Notes: a model not told the origin generated them from the letters alone. A stretch of 64,000 nucleotides of DNA from Siphonodentalium dalli (GCA_032622095.1 CP136064.1:146570864-146634863), one strand, 5' to 3'; shown: positions 1 to 11,062, counted from the first letter of the stretch. Made by a program: numbers and translations.

Positions 1-19
1 TTCTTCAAGACATACTCGA

Positions 20-759
20 CAGTGTTTGCGCTGGACTGAAAAATATTTTAGCCAAATGAAAATTTTATTAGCCAAATGAAAAAAACTTTAGCCAAATGTT
101 TTTTGGCCAAATTAAATCCTCATTTTCTGGGCGGTTCACAATTAATGACTAAAATATTCGCTTTAAACTTTATTTGTTATTCAGTATAAAAACATAATTA
201 AAACAACACAAAAACAACTTTAAAAACAATATTATACGAACATATGTATGTATTATATCACACAAGCAGATCAATTCATAAAACATTACTATAGAATACG
301 GCGGGATTTCACATCGCAAAAGCCCGCATAAATTCGCTAAGCTAATTAATTGTAATAACTCTATGTCGTTGACACTTTTATGATGAGAAGCCAGTTTATT
401 AAACGGGATGCAGATTACGCAACCATTGATTAAGAACTGCTCTTCTGAACAAAGCATTTAGGTATTTTATCTTACAGACGGCTTAATCAGTTACATAACC
501 AGTATACAGCTTAAGCGTTTTGACGATTAGGCTGGTTAAATGTCATCAACGGCGTATTAACATAAGTACAAAATACTTTCGTCACATAACTTCGATCTAT
601 TCAGCGCTTTTATTAATTAGCTTTACGACTCCATGCTTTCCGTCTCCATTTGGGGTAAAAATAAGTTTAGCCAAAAGTTTAGCCAAATGAAATTTTTATT
701 AGCCAAATTCAAATAATATTAGCCATTGGCTAATTTGGCTACCGACAGCGCGAACACTG
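20..759. mobile_element. hAT-type non-autonomous element, 740 bp
   Basis: Seen: an identical 8-bp direct repeat ATACTCGA lies at 12-19 and 760-767. The enclosed segment begins CAGTGTTTGCGCTG and ends with the inverse of CAGTGTTCGCGCTG. Both ends carry repeats of TTAGCCAAAT (about 48-110 and 664-745), which look like subterminal binding sites. Known: CAGTG ends with an 8-bp target duplication are typical of the hAT superfamily. No transposase frame is visible, so it would depend on another element. Confidence 0.85.
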
Positions 760-767
760 ATACTCGA

Positions 768-1264
768 ACTGCAATGCCACGTGTGTTGTTTCCAGAAACG
801 TAAATATCAATGACCCTAATTCCTGGAATCGGGCTAAAAATAGAACATACACATCTCATGTTAAGACTGCACTCGATTGCATGTGTCGTCGGCGATTCGC
901 GAATAAATACAAATTGTTTACATAAATTTGCTATAATATATTTATATCTTTATTTCCTCCACATTTAAAAGTCGGATGTATTTATACATATTACAAACAC
1001 AAGCTTTGAGATAGTATACAACTGCATACCATATTTGGGTATGCTCCCCGCGAATTGATTTTGTAGATTTCCCGATGGGTGGGTGTATTGTCTGGGTAAA
1101 ATACCGATATTGTACGAACGTAGCACCTACTGATAACCACAGTATAACATATAATAGTTCTACGACACGTGTCCCCCAGCTGATACTGTAAAACTTTATG
1201 ATACTAACGATTTCTCATATTAGGAAACTATTAAATCAATAATATAAAAGATAGGCCTATAAAA
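768..1264. other. unrecognised spacer
   Basis: AT-rich sequence without a recognisable coding frame, inverted repeat or tandem repeat. Confidence 0.5.
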
Positions 1265-1520
1265 CATAAAATCCCGATAAAAGTCCGGAGTAATCCCGAT
1301 ACAGAAATTTTCCAAACAACATGTGAGTTGTTTTCGGAATATGATACTCCGAAATGAAAGTAAACTCCGATAGAATCCCGATAGACTATGTAAATATTCC
1401 GATAATTTCCCGAAAAACGTTGCGTCATTTCCCGATAATTTCCCGATAACTGCATATATATGCTATCGGGATCTATCGGGAAATAGGCTGATTTCCCGAT
1501 AGTAGTTTTGAGATGACCCC
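1265..1520. mobile_element. Harbinger-like terminal arm (one end only)
   Basis: At least eight copies of TCCCGATA-type words lie between 1271 and 1502. The segment ends AGTTTTGAGATGACCCC followed by TTA. This resembles the terminus of the 5627-12793 element (CTTTTGAGACGCTCCC followed by TAA). I infer the right end of a related TIR element whose left end is lost or diverged. A small inverted repeat (TATCGGGA against TCCCGATA) sits at about 1440-1480. Confidence 0.45.
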
Positions 1521-1779
1521 TTAAATGGTTTCAATCATACTGAATTCATCTATACTTTGATACAACATATCCTGATTTGATCAATATGGGTTCAAATGTT
1601 TAATGTTGCTTCAAAATGATGTTTTAAATTATGTCTATAATTATTCAGTTAAATTCTGATAAATTAACTTGTTTTGCAATGTCTGCAGTAAAACTAGGAT
1701 GATATTGTTATGAAATGACATACAATTTGATAATAGTAAAATACAAATAATAACTGATCCATTTATTACACCATTGTAC

Positions 1780-2880
1780 CAGGCCTCAGCCTAGGGGTCC
1801 AGAACAGGGAGACTTGAAGTCTCCCTCCAGGAAATTTAGGGAGACTTCAGGGAGAAGTGGGGAGACTACCAAAAATTGACAATTTTCAAATATCGCTTTA
1901 TTTTATAACATCTGACAATAAAATTTTTAAAAAGATAAAATAAGAAATAAAACTAAAAAAATTTGACTTTATCTGAAATTAGCTTAATTAATTGTTATTA
2001 TACATTTAAATTTTTTGGAAATGTTTTGTGTAGCTATCATTTAAGCAAGACAATTATCAAGTTACAGTAGTAGTTAATTTTTTAACTAAATGAAAGTAGT
2101 ATTATTTCCTAGACTGCAGTGCAGCTTGGAAGATACGTTTGTAAATTGTACAGTCTGAATCATGCATGTAACTTTGTAAGTTTAATTTGGTCACGACTGT
2201 AATGTGGGTGTCCGCTAAAATAAACAATAAGGACTAAGTAACAAAGGAGTTGCAAAAGCTTTTATTAATTAATGGCCTCCCTTAATTAATGCCAGCATCA
2301 CTGGTATAATCCGATTAAAGCAATAAACTTGACATTATTTTATTTACGGAAGCGGTCTCTTCAAAAAGTCCGACACGGTCTCTTCAAAAAGTCCGACACA
2401 TTACCGAAACGAACTTCCGAAGCGCCTGGTACATACTCTGATAATGTCGTAATTGTTTTATATCTGAAAAGCGGGACGGCGGTCTTTTAAGTTAATTAAA
2501 ACATTTATTTGTGACACTCACGATGGTCAGTAACAACACAGATGCGAACATCTCATCGTGTTTTCAGCGTGTCAAAACATTTGTGATTAACATTCATTAC
2601 CGCAAAGGGAACACAGGCGACTGAATAACAACACAAAACAATAGGTCATATTTTATTTTTTATTTTAAACACTTGGGTATTTGTCTCTGCGTCGTCTGTT
2701 TCTTTTTGGGATGGCCGCCACAATTCATCTATATACGGACATGTCCGGAAAAAAAACTAGAAAAAACATTTCACCCTAAAATTGAAGGCGACTTCGATTT
2801 CGCCTTAGAGCGACGATAGGGCGAAGTCAGCGACAGTAAGGCGACAATCTCGCCCGAATCGCCTTGTGAGCTGAGGCCTG
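1780..2880. mobile_element. hAT-type non-autonomous element, 1101 bp
   Basis: Seen: a perfect 8-bp direct repeat CATTGTAC at 1772-1779 and 2881-2888 flanks a segment starting CAGGCCTCAGC and ending GCTGAGGCCTG, an 11-bp perfect TIR. The left end has repeated GGGAGACTT words and the right end GGCGA/CGCCTT words. The interior is AT-rich with no transposase frame. hAT assignment rests on the 8-bp duplication and the CAG... end. Confidence 0.88.
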
Positions 2881-2888
2881 CATTGTAC

Positions 2889-3479
2889 ATAAATTAGTTT
2901 TGTGGAGTAATTATTACCCCTGAACCAACATGCTGCCACCATGTGCGCAATTTCCTATTGAGTATTTCTGCTCCAAGCCAGGTTCTCGATTTATGGGTGA
3001 GTCCCACACGACTATTGCAGTACAGAATCACTTGTTAAAGGCAACTAACATAGTGTAACATACACATGAAAGCAGTTGGGACTCAATGCATGACGTCAAC
3101 AGACCACAATGTTATAGAGTCAAGCACGCTAACCAATGAACCATGAAATCGTCAAAACAAATATGACACTTTCATCTTAGAGTAAAGTTTTGAATAGTGG
3201 TAATTAATCAAAATGCTTGAGTTTGGAAACAGGAAGTCTAAGGCAAGTAATCAATTCCTAGATTTACAGTGTTATTGCTGTTCCATATTTACATATGTTT
3301 CATATGCACCCCGGTGATGTTATATGACATAAATGGTGTTCCCCTCAACCATGAAACCGGAATTATAAAATAAAAGTATCATCGTACATGACAAAACAAG
3401 GCATGTGTGTGTCTGAATAAACCTTGTTTACAAGTCTAATTTTTTAAATGCACTGTTCTAGGACAGATGGCGTGTAATA
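2889..3479. other. unrecognised spacer (upstream intron of the vWA gene)
   Basis: No coding frame or repeat recognised. It would lie in the intron preceding the exon at 3692 if the gene extends to the left. Confidence 0.4.
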
Positions 3480-3623
3480 AACACAGAACAACACATATTT
3501 TAATGGGTTTGTCGATATAGCAGTTGTGCCATCCCAGAAGGATAGAACTCGAGGCTGTGCCTCTTGTTCTATCCTTCCACGTTTGCGCTCATGCCGTATC
3601 AACACACTCGTGTTGTTCTGTGT
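3480..3623. repeat. imperfect foldback hairpin, MITE-like
   Basis: An inner stem of about 18 bp pairs AAGGATAGAAC...GAGGC (3538-3555) with GCCTC...GTTCTATCCTT (3559-3576) around a 3-nt loop. An outer arm ACACAGAACAACACA (3480-3494) pairs with TGTTGTTCTGTGT (3611-3623). The material between the stems is diverged but still partly complementary. It lies 68 bp upstream of the vWA exon, so it could fold in the pre-mRNA near the acceptor. No clean target duplication was found. Confidence 0.6.
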
Positions 3624-3691
3624 ATATATGTGGGGCAACATCTCGTACTAACCATGCTTTTATCTCATACCACAAACTCTTCATTTTGCAG

Positions 3692-3892
3692 ACAACTAGA
3701 AGCGTTATACACAGACTGCCCGGAGAAGAGAGTCGCAATCATACTGTTTGAGTCAGAAGTTCACTACCTCGGAGACTGCACACATGTGAAGAAAACAATT
3801 AGAGGGAATAAGAGCAATTTCGATGCCCTCATCCAACAGGGAAAGGACCTCATGAATGAGTATTCACTCAAACCACTCAGCGAGTCTTACGA
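3692..3892 (+). CDS. vWA-domain protein, internal exon (circularly permutated Ras protein-like)
   Basis: A 201-bp exon preceded by a T-rich tract and CAG (acceptor, 3689-3691) and followed by a strong donor GTGAGTAT (3893-3900). It holds 1 nt, 66 codons and 2 nt. The peptide has the central beta-strand and helix of a vWA fold: RVAIILFES, then GDCTHV, then a segment ending KPLSESY. The following stop lies beyond the donor and is not used. The N-terminal DxSxS part of the metal site is not in the window and must lie in upstream exons. The vWA call follows from this peptide together with the exon at 63043, which supplies the TALGPAL and FTDG motifs. Membership of the circularly permutated Ras protein group is a weaker guess from remembered family style; Sec23-like or other vWA proteins remain possible. 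Confidence 0.75.
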
Positions 3893-4185
3893 GTGAGTAT
3901 AACTCCAGAATTTACCACAATTTAACTAAAAACTCTGTAAATCGTCATCAAGATGCACACACTTCCAGTCAGTATATATATAACGGGATTATTTTTCTCT
4001 TCATTACAGATGTGAAAGAAAATCTTCAGCTACAATTAATTCAATGCCCTATGTATTGGTTATATTTATGTAAATGAAATCTTGAGACATTGAAGGCCAC
4101 ATGTGTGTAGCTGTGTTACACTTCCTTTCTTAACCGTTTGAACGCGTCTGACCGGTATTCTGGCCAGAAATAAATTACATGTATA

Positions 4186-4400
4186 TGCTGACTTTATTTT
4201 TTATGTGTACCCATGTATGGTACACATACTGCCGACATCCGGATCAACCAATCGTCATTGGTCTGTCCGTCATTCTGTCTGTCTGTCCATCTATCAGTAG
4301 ACACTTGCTAACTGAATCAATTACTCAAGTGTTTTTTATCGGATCATGTTCAAATTTAATGTGCATGTTTATGATGACACACTCCTCACCTGTATAGTTT
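4186..4400. repeat. dispersed repeat with GTCTGTCCGTC core
   Basis: A stretch containing GTCTGTCCGTCATTCTGTCTG followed by sequence of the kind seen many times in mollusc genomes. No second copy with enough identity is in this window, so the boundaries are approximate and the repeat status is from general knowledge. Confidence 0.4.
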
Positions 4401-4844
4401 TTGGTATCCATCAGTTGATCGGTTTAGTGTAAACAATATTTATTATTGTCCAATACCACCACATATACATGTAAACAAAGATGAATGAAGAGGGGTTCGG
4501 ACAACAAGCATACCTTGCTTGTATTCGTCTTCTCCCCTCTGATTGTAAATATCCGGATGGTAATAACAATAAAGAAAAGGAAAGAATTGGGTGGAAAAAA
4601 ATAGAAAAGATGCACATCTGTGCATGGTTACCATCCTGGTGAAATAAATGTGATAGGCGGTAGAAAATAATAGTGGATGAAGACAGGATAGTTGGATTAA
4701 GAAAGATGGTAGAGAGAGAGAGTGAGTGAGTTAAGTGTCAGACTGAAGAGAAGAAGTACTATGGGAGACACATTTCCGGTTAGAGTGAAGTTATATTCTT
4801 TCATAGTAATTTTATATATAGACGTCACCATTCATCGTTGTGTA

Positions 4845-5626
4845 TCAATAAGTTTTGAATCGGTTTGTGGCAGTTATAAATTTCTGCACTGCAATAAGGA
4901 TTTCACAGTTGTCGTCCATGGTTATTGAGTCAGAGACTTTCAATAATATATCGCAGGTGATTGGTGTCGGCAATGGTAACTCTCTAAAACACTCCATCCG
5001 CATAGTCTGGAAGAAGAGATAATAAAGAAGAAAATGCTTGGGTGTTTCGATCTTTCCACAGGGGCATTCGGGGCCGTCTCTAAGGTGATTTATATTTTAG
5101 TGATAGTTCAGGTTACTGCAGCCTGCTCGTAATCGTGTGTGATATATCTGATTTTCGCGGGAATATGATACATACCAATAAAAGGGGAATTTTAGGTAGG
5201 GCTGTACTAAATGTTTGTTTTAAAACAGTGGGCATGTTGCGTTGACTGTCGCCTAACCCGTTCCACAGGGCAGTTGTTGATGCTAAGAATGAATCATGGT
5301 ATAAATTAGTGTCATAATGTGGGATTTCTAGCAATACATTTCTCATGGCATATCTGTTTGAAGAATGATTTGCTTTTGGTGCAAGGAGAGACAAATAAGA
5401 AGGAGTGGTCCTGTTAACCATTTTATAAAACTGTGTAAGTTTTGCGTTCTTCCCAGTTCTTCCTACAGATTTTGAGGGTCTCCCTTCCTACTTCTTGTAA
5501 AAGTTTTTCATTACTCAAGCTTTTTGTAGCACCTGAAACCATACGAGCCACTTCATACTGTATTTTTTCAAGAGCAATTTTTTGTTCTTCAGTACAATTA
5601 TCCCAGACGGGGCTTGCATGTTCTAA
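4845..5626 (-). pseudogene. LINE-A, 3' half of ORF2 (RT thumb to C-terminal knuckle)
   Basis: Read on the minus strand this continues the LINE frame that breaks off at 12797. It starts with the LEHASPVW segment downstream of the polymerase domain and passes a one-base frame change near 5420. It then gives a long segment with NRTTPSYLSLL and a later TALWNGLG typical of the C-terminal region of CR1/Jockey-like elements. A further frame change leads to a CPCG...ETPKHFLL zinc-knuckle-like motif near 5040-5070, and the frame ends at a TGA (4845-4847). Broken by frameshifts, it cannot encode an active polymerase. The clade is not certain. Confidence 0.8.
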
Positions 5627-5905
5627 GGGAGCGTCTCAAAAGTCTTTGCGGAATCCGCAAATATTTTCCGAAACGTCGAGATTTCCGCAACGCTATCGTC
5701 TGAATTTTCCGAAAATGTTCCGAAAAACGCCATGAGTTTTCCGCAAAATTACCGAAACGTTACATCAAGATTTCCGCAAACGCCATGAGTTTTCCGCAAA
5801 AATTACCGAAACGTTAAATAAAGATTTCCGCAAACATTCCGCTATTTTCCGCAAAGTCCGTAACGTCGACATTGCGGAAAGTAATATTCCGAAAACGTTG
5901 AAAAT
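5627..5905. repeat. left subterminal array of TTTCCGCAAA words
   Basis: About ten degenerate copies of TTTCCGCAAA / TTTCCGAAA with intervening AACGTC and GCCATGAG words. The right arm at 12484-12793 holds the same words, so these are probable transposase-binding repeats. Confidence 0.7.
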
Positions 5906-5934
5906 TCATGATGGGGGACTGGACTCATTGCCGG

Positions 5935-6612
5935 AAGTAAATTTCGCCGGAATGGACATTTCGCCGAAAGTCATTTTCGACGGAGTGACAGTTCGCCGGA
6001 ATATTATAATCCCGTAATTAGTCATTAGTGAAGACTGATTGACATAGGTATTATAATCCTGCGAACTGCTAATTAATCATTAGTGAAGACTGTTTGACAT
6101 AGGTACTATGAAAACAAACTTCGGGCTTCCTTCCTGGCACGTGTGATTATTACCATCATTTGTGTTTTACCGACAATACTGTTACCTGAGGTGTGTTCAT
6201 ATTACATATTACAATTCACCGAAGCCATTGGTGATCCATAGTAAGTATGTTGTTTTAGCGGTGGTGATCCGTAGTAACTAGGTTGTTTTAGCGACTTTCA
6301 TATATATGGTATATATATCACTGGCTTTACAACATTTACCATATCATCCAAAATGGATAGAACTACGAATGTTGAGTTGTTTATTGCTTGTCATAAAACT
6401 GTCCCACAATACACCTACATATAAGTAAATTTATTTCGGCGAACAGTCGTCCATTCCGGCGAAAAATCGTATATCTCGGCGAAATGTCTTAAATTACGGC
6501 TAATAGTCCCGACCTTCGGCGAAGTTGTCGTCAGTTTCCGGCGAACTGTCCCAAATCTCGGCGAAGTGTCCGGAAAATTGTTCGGCGAAATATACTTCCG
6601 CAAATCGTGACG
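5935..6612. mobile_element. foldback element with TTCGCCGGAA arms
   Basis: The left arm (5935-6005) has GGAAGTAAATTTCGCCGG and further TTTCGCCG words. The right arm (6424-6612) has the inverse, ending CGGCGAAATATACTTCC. The AT-rich middle has a 60-bp imperfect direct duplication (GTAATTAGTCATTAGTGAAGACTG and a copy near 6063-6095). Target duplication not resolved. Confidence 0.6.
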
Positions 6613-6931
6613 ATAACGTCGCAATTAAGAGACAAGACGCATCACAAACGCGCACCTGACACACAATGCATTAAAGGGATTGTTAATCAGCACTGTAAAT
6701 ATAATTGCTCGAATCAACAAACAAACGTGCTATATTTTAATATGATCATTCAATACACTGTATCCACAGTTTTATAAACTCTTCTATCATTATGATAGTT
6801 TTATCAGAATAGTTTTACTATTATCGTTTTATATACCCAATATACTGGGGTGCTTCTCACCTAAATGAGGGATTACCATAATAAGCAATTAGCTACCACG
6901 CTGGACAAAACAAGTGTCCACTTAACTGCGG
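6613..6931. other. unrecognised interior of the Harbinger-like element
   Basis: AT-rich, no recognisable feature. Confidence 0.4.
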
Positions 6932-7110
6932 TGCAGTTAATTTGTGTTTCCACTGCGGCCGAACTGCAACAACATCGCGGCCACACCGGCTAACTGCAGT
7001 TGGTCCGCGGTTTAATTGCCGTTCGGCCGCGGTGTATGCCTATACTTGCCGTCCGGCCGCGGTATCCTTGCCTTTCGGCCGCGGTGTACTTGCCGTTTTT
7101 AGAATGATGT
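6932..7110. repeat. GC-rich tandem array with GGCCGCGGT core
   Basis: Five to six degenerate units of about 20-25 bp related to TTGCCGTTCGGCCGCGGTGT. They stand out from the AT-rich surroundings and contain several CCGCGG palindromes. Confidence 0.65.
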
Positions 7111-7459
7111 TGAAAAACACAAAGCGTGCACTATAAATGTGGTTTGATTGAGCCCATTGTTTAGCCTGACGATCTATTCAGTGTGTTGGAGATCTGATAC
7201 GTCAGGCGACAAGGTGTGATAATCTTATAAGTATATAGTCGACGTCCTACCGGTATATTAAATTTAATTATACTAATTTAAACTATAATTATTTGGTTTG
7301 AAATTACATTGACTACATCCGTCCATGTGGGCCTCCTTTTGGAATTTACTGCCGGCCAGAATTTTCTTCACAATAAAAAATAAAGAGCGTTTGTGCGTGG
7401 TAAGGTATGTTTCGCCCGCGAACATTTTATGAACCCAAGGGGCTTGTTACGGTCTGCCA
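7111..7459. other. unrecognised spacer inside the Harbinger-like element
   Basis: No recognisable coding frame or repeat. Confidence 0.4.
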
Positions 7460-7757
7460 GGACAACTCGGTCGCGCTGTTAAATGAGTCGAGACAACTCG
7501 GTCAACCGGGACTACTCGGTTGACGTGCACAAAACTAGCTGTCAATCACCGAGTCACGGCGTAATGTGGGTGGTCATTAGACGTCACTCACATGACGCAA
7601 ACATTATATTGGCTGACGTCATGAAAGTCACAACGAATCGTGTAACGTTCCATGTCTAGCCGGGATGGCTCGCTGTTAGCATAGACTAAAAATCCTTCCT
7701 TCATCTATGCTGTTACATGGACCAAGTTGTCCCGGCTAACAGAGTTGTCCCGGCTAT
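7460..7757. repeat. inverted-repeat cluster with GACAACTCGG / GTTGTCCCGG words
   Basis: Three GACAACTCGG- or GACTACTCGG-type words lie near 7460-7522 and two GTTGTCCCGGCTA words at 7728-7757 in inverse orientation. A small hairpin (CATAGAC / atctatg) lies at about 7680-7710. It is probably a decayed TIR element into whose edge LINE-B inserted. Boundaries uncertain. Confidence 0.4.
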
Positions 7758-8095
7758 TCAATTCAATTCAATTAAGTTTATTCTGGTAGTCAATTATAGA
7801 CATTACAGAAGAGTTGTATACATAAATACAATATATATGATTTCGGGAGTTAACCCTTTGAACCCCAGCGGCCGGAAAACCGACCGCTGCATGAACCTCC
7901 AAATACCCTAGCGGACGGTATACCGGCTGCTGAACCGGCCATTATAACGACCGCCACGTGTTTATAGTTTATAGCTATGCGATTCAATAACAAATCGACG
8001 TCTAAACTCTAGTTATATATATCAAATATAAAAAGCCTGTTCAAATTATATTTATATGGTGAAGGGCCTCGATCGCATATCAAGTTGATTTCTTC

Positions 8096-8105
8096 GCGCA
8101 TGCGC
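8096..8105. promoter_or_regulatory. NRF1-type palindrome GCGCATGCGC in MITE copy 1
   Basis: Perfect GCGCATGCGC, with a second perfect copy at 8255-8264. Both are retained in MITE copy 2. They match the known NRF1 binding consensus; activity is not shown. Confidence 0.5.
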
Positions 8106-8769
8106 AGAGCAGCAAAATGCGAAATAAATGGTTTATAGTGTACTTATGCACGACATACCCACTAATATATGTTTAAATGGCCACATAGACATCGGCGGTG
8201 GTCAGAGTGTGTATATGGAATGTCTACCCGCTATAGTATCGGGTAGGAATATATGCGCATGCGCAGAACATAGGTTGTAAATGACAAAACATGCGTTTTA
8301 AGCGAAATATGGTGTTATATATAGGACATATAGCTGCATCATAACTGCAGTTTCTTGCTAATGCCGGGTAGTTGTCTGGTAACCGTTACTAAGGAGAGAT
8401 TGGTTGGCAAAGTGTCCTTATATTTTAATGATCATAGAATGGTCCATGCATTAACATACATCATATGTTTGCACAGTTTCAAACAGGTGCCCCCATTGAA
8501 CATATACAGCATTATGCGACTAGATATTGTATAAATTAAGGGAACACTACCACTTAATGGTTAGTGCAGTGGTGTCATCCGTTCATTTGTGGTACTTGAT
8601 TAGCAACCGTTGCTACCTTAAATAATTAATTTCATTCGATCTCTCTTAAATTCTTGTCAGATATATCTCAAATTTCACATTAGGGTATTATCGTCATCAA
8701 AAACTCAATCACTGGCATTGAGTTATGACATACCATGCTATAGTTGCCTTTTCCAGTCAATTTGGGGTA

Positions 8770-8782
8770 GTTGCCTAGCAAC
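8770..8782. promoter_or_regulatory. X-box-like GTTGCCTAGCAAC in MITE copy 1
   Basis: Matches the RFX X-box pattern GTTGCC-N-AGCAAC. Weaker half-site versions lie near 8370 and 8610. The identical 13-mer is present in MITE copy 2 (59620-59632). Confidence 0.5.
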
Positions 8783-9275
8783 CGTTACCAAGATGCTGCC
8801 GCATGGCAAAGTCTCCCGATTTTATAATGATCAGTGATCAATGGGGGGGACCTGTAAAGTTTCATACCTGTGTCACAAATTAAACATAACCAACATCATC
8901 CAACAAGACACTATAAAATTTTAAGGAAAATCCCACGAGGAGCCCAGGGTCAGGGTGTCGGTCGTGGTAGGGTGTCAGGGTTCAAAGGGTTAAATAGAGC
9001 GGTTAATTTATAAGTGTTTGATCTCTGATAGAAGTAGGGTTTCAGATATTTTATTCTTAGTTTGCTAAGTTCCCTACAATTCAGTACCATGTGGTATTCA
9101 TCGCCGATTTCGAGATTACAGAGAGTGCAGATTCTGTCCGAATAATCCGTATTCGTCCAAGCGCTGAGTTCTTTTGGGAGTTTGTGGTTTCTCTTGCGGA
9201 AAGCTAAATTATTGTGAACTGCTCTATTATCATCAGGGGATATAGGTAATTCTCTCATTCAAATTTGACTTTATA

Positions 9276-9592
9276 ATCCTGCAAAATGCGAATCTGCTTG
9301 TACAGCGTAAACCGGAACCACCCAGCGCCCGGGGGAATGATTGGAATTGGTGAAATCGAGCATTGTTGACCACGTACATTCTTGAATGTATGTTCAAATC
9401 TTTTCAATAGTTACTATAAAGACAAAGTCGTGGGGCATCGTGCCAGTGGACTTTTGATTAAACTTGAAAGAGAATATCGCCGAGAAAGTGACATACAATC
9501 ATGTTCACTCAAACAACGGTATACGATGTAGCAAACCATGTTCATTGCTACACATTCCTCGTGCCCAATTTCTGAATAATTAATGTTGACGT
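9276..9592. other. unrecognised interior of the Harbinger-like element
   Basis: No recognisable feature between the LINE-B 5' truncation and the foldback hAT. Confidence 0.4.
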
Positions 9593-9941
9593 AATTCGCG
9601 GGTGTCAGACCGATTCTCCGAAGACCTATTACTACGAAGGCCCACAACTCCGAAGACCCGATTCTCCGACGGCCCACAACTCCGAAGACCCGATTCTCCG
9701 ACGGCCCATAACTCCGAAGATCCGATTCTCCGAAAGCCCATAACTCCGAAGGGCCGATTTTCCGAAGACCTATAACTCCTAGGACCTATAACTCCGAAGG
9801 GCCGATTCTCCGAAGACCTTTAACTCCGAAGGCCCGATTCTCCGACGGTCCATAACTCCGAAGGTCCGATTCTCCGAAGGTCCGATTCTCCGAAGATTTT
9901 GTTTTATCGGGGTGTTATCGTTTACTAAATAGTGTACAGTC

Positions 9942-10133
9942 CAGTGGCGAAGCCAAGGAGTCCCAAAATTCCTACTGCCCCCAATAAACCTCTACTTGCT
10001 ATTTCAGACAATATGGGCCCCTACCAAAACATGTCCAATGTCATGTAAACGCCCGGAAATCGTTCATGGGGCATCAACATATTCAAACTTTTCCTACTGC
10101 CCCCACCTAAATGGGAATCCTGGCCCGCCACTG
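9942..10133. mobile_element. short TIR segment with CAGTGGCG ends
   Basis: Begins CAGTGGCGAAGCC and ends GGCCCGCCACTG. The interior has CTACTGCCCCC words in both halves. The CAG ends suggest a hAT-type MITE. Flanks (TACAGTC / TACAGAC) resemble a decayed duplication but do not match cleanly. Confidence 0.45.
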
Positions 10134-10515
10134 ACTACAGACCAGATACTATAACGTTACGTTGGCCCATGAGATGCCAGAGTAAAATGTACAGGGGTGA
10201 ACGGGGAAGAACTTGTCCTTTTTCATATATAAAATGAACTTGATTGCATCAAATCACCCCAATGCAGTCGGATGTGCACAGTTTAATCATATTAATTGTA
10301 TTAAGACGTACATTGTGGCAAAATAATTGTATTTCTTACATAAATTTAAGCATTCTGTCAGCATCCCGAGTTCAAACAGAACGCATTTCTTTGAAGTATT
10401 TTCAGTCGCCAGAAAAAAGGGCGAGTTCTGCCCCTTTGGCACCCATTCGCCCCTGTGCATGTTGGACTACTCTGACATTCTTGCAGCGTTTCGTTATAAT
10501 TTACCCGGTGCACAC

Positions 10516-10811
10516 CAGTGGCGGAGCCAGGGTTCCCATTTAGGGGTGCACATTAATTAGCATATGTGGGGGATATGTGGGGGATATATCATGCATATGA
10601 TATGCCGAAAGCATATCACGAAGGCCTGATTTGGGGAGCGCATGCATGGGAGGGGTTGCCCCCAATCGTTGGTCCGATGGCTCCCCTGGGCAGGAACACT
10701 GTGAATATTTGAATGCCTAGGAGGGATTTCCGGACGTTTACATGACATTTGACATGTTTTTTTGGGGGGGGGGGGGCGGTCTTCCCTAGGGCCCCATTGA
10801 CTCCGCCACTG
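10516..10811. mobile_element. second short TIR segment with CAGTGGCG ends
   Basis: Begins CAGTGGCGGAGCCAGGGTTC and ends GACTCCGCCACTG. It contains a run of about 14 G (10764-10777). Same terminal motif as the segment at 9942. Target duplication not clean. Confidence 0.5.
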
Positions 10812-11062
10812 GACTGTACACTATTTAATAAGCGATAAAATTCGGAGTTATAGGCCTTCAGAGTTATGGGCGTTCGGAGTTGTAGGCCTTCGGAGTTATG
10901 GGCTTTCGGAGTTATGGGTCTTCGTAGTTATGGGATTTCAGAGAATCGGGACTTCGGAGTTATGGGCTTTCGGAGAATCGGGGCATCGGAGAATCGGACC
11001 TTCAGGGAATCGGACCTTCAGAGTTATGGGCCTTCGGAGAATCGCTACGTAACCAATTCGCG

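Larger units (their letters stand above)
7854..8989. mobile_element. piggyBac-type MITE, copy 1, 1136 bp
   Basis: Flanked by TTAA at 7850-7853 and 8990-8993. It begins CCCTTTGAACCC and ends GGGTTCAAAGGG (perfect TIR). Homologous throughout, with gaps, to 58268-59841. TTAA duplication plus CCCT-starting TIR is the piggyBac signature. No transposase frame. Confidence 0.88.
7758..9275 (-). pseudogene. LINE-B 3' fragment, split by a piggyBac-type MITE
   Basis: Minus strand, 5'-truncated. The segment from about 9275 to 8994 encodes FRKRNHKLPKEL, then CTLCNLEIGDEYH...C, the C-terminal zinc knuckle of I/Nimb-like mollusc LINEs, with one frame change near 9258. The frame enters the MITE at TTAA (8990-8993) and resumes at 7849, ending in QNKLN and a stop. 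An (AATTG)n tail lies at about 7758-7780. The open frame across the TTAA with one TTAA counted shows that the MITE inserted into an existing LINE copy. Confidence 0.8.
9601..11054. mobile_element. foldback hAT-type element, 1454 bp
   Basis: Seen: a perfect 8-bp direct repeat AATTCGCG at 9593-9600 and 11055-11062. The ends share GGT-N8-GATTCTCCGAAG in inverse orientation. The left arm (9601-9899) is an array of about 20 words of the type CGATTCTCCGAAG / CATAACTCCGAAG. The right arm (10841-11044) holds the inverse array. The arms continue inward to AAATAGTGTACAGTC on both sides. The centre contains two further CAGTGGCG-bounded segments. No transposase frame. Confidence 0.82.
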
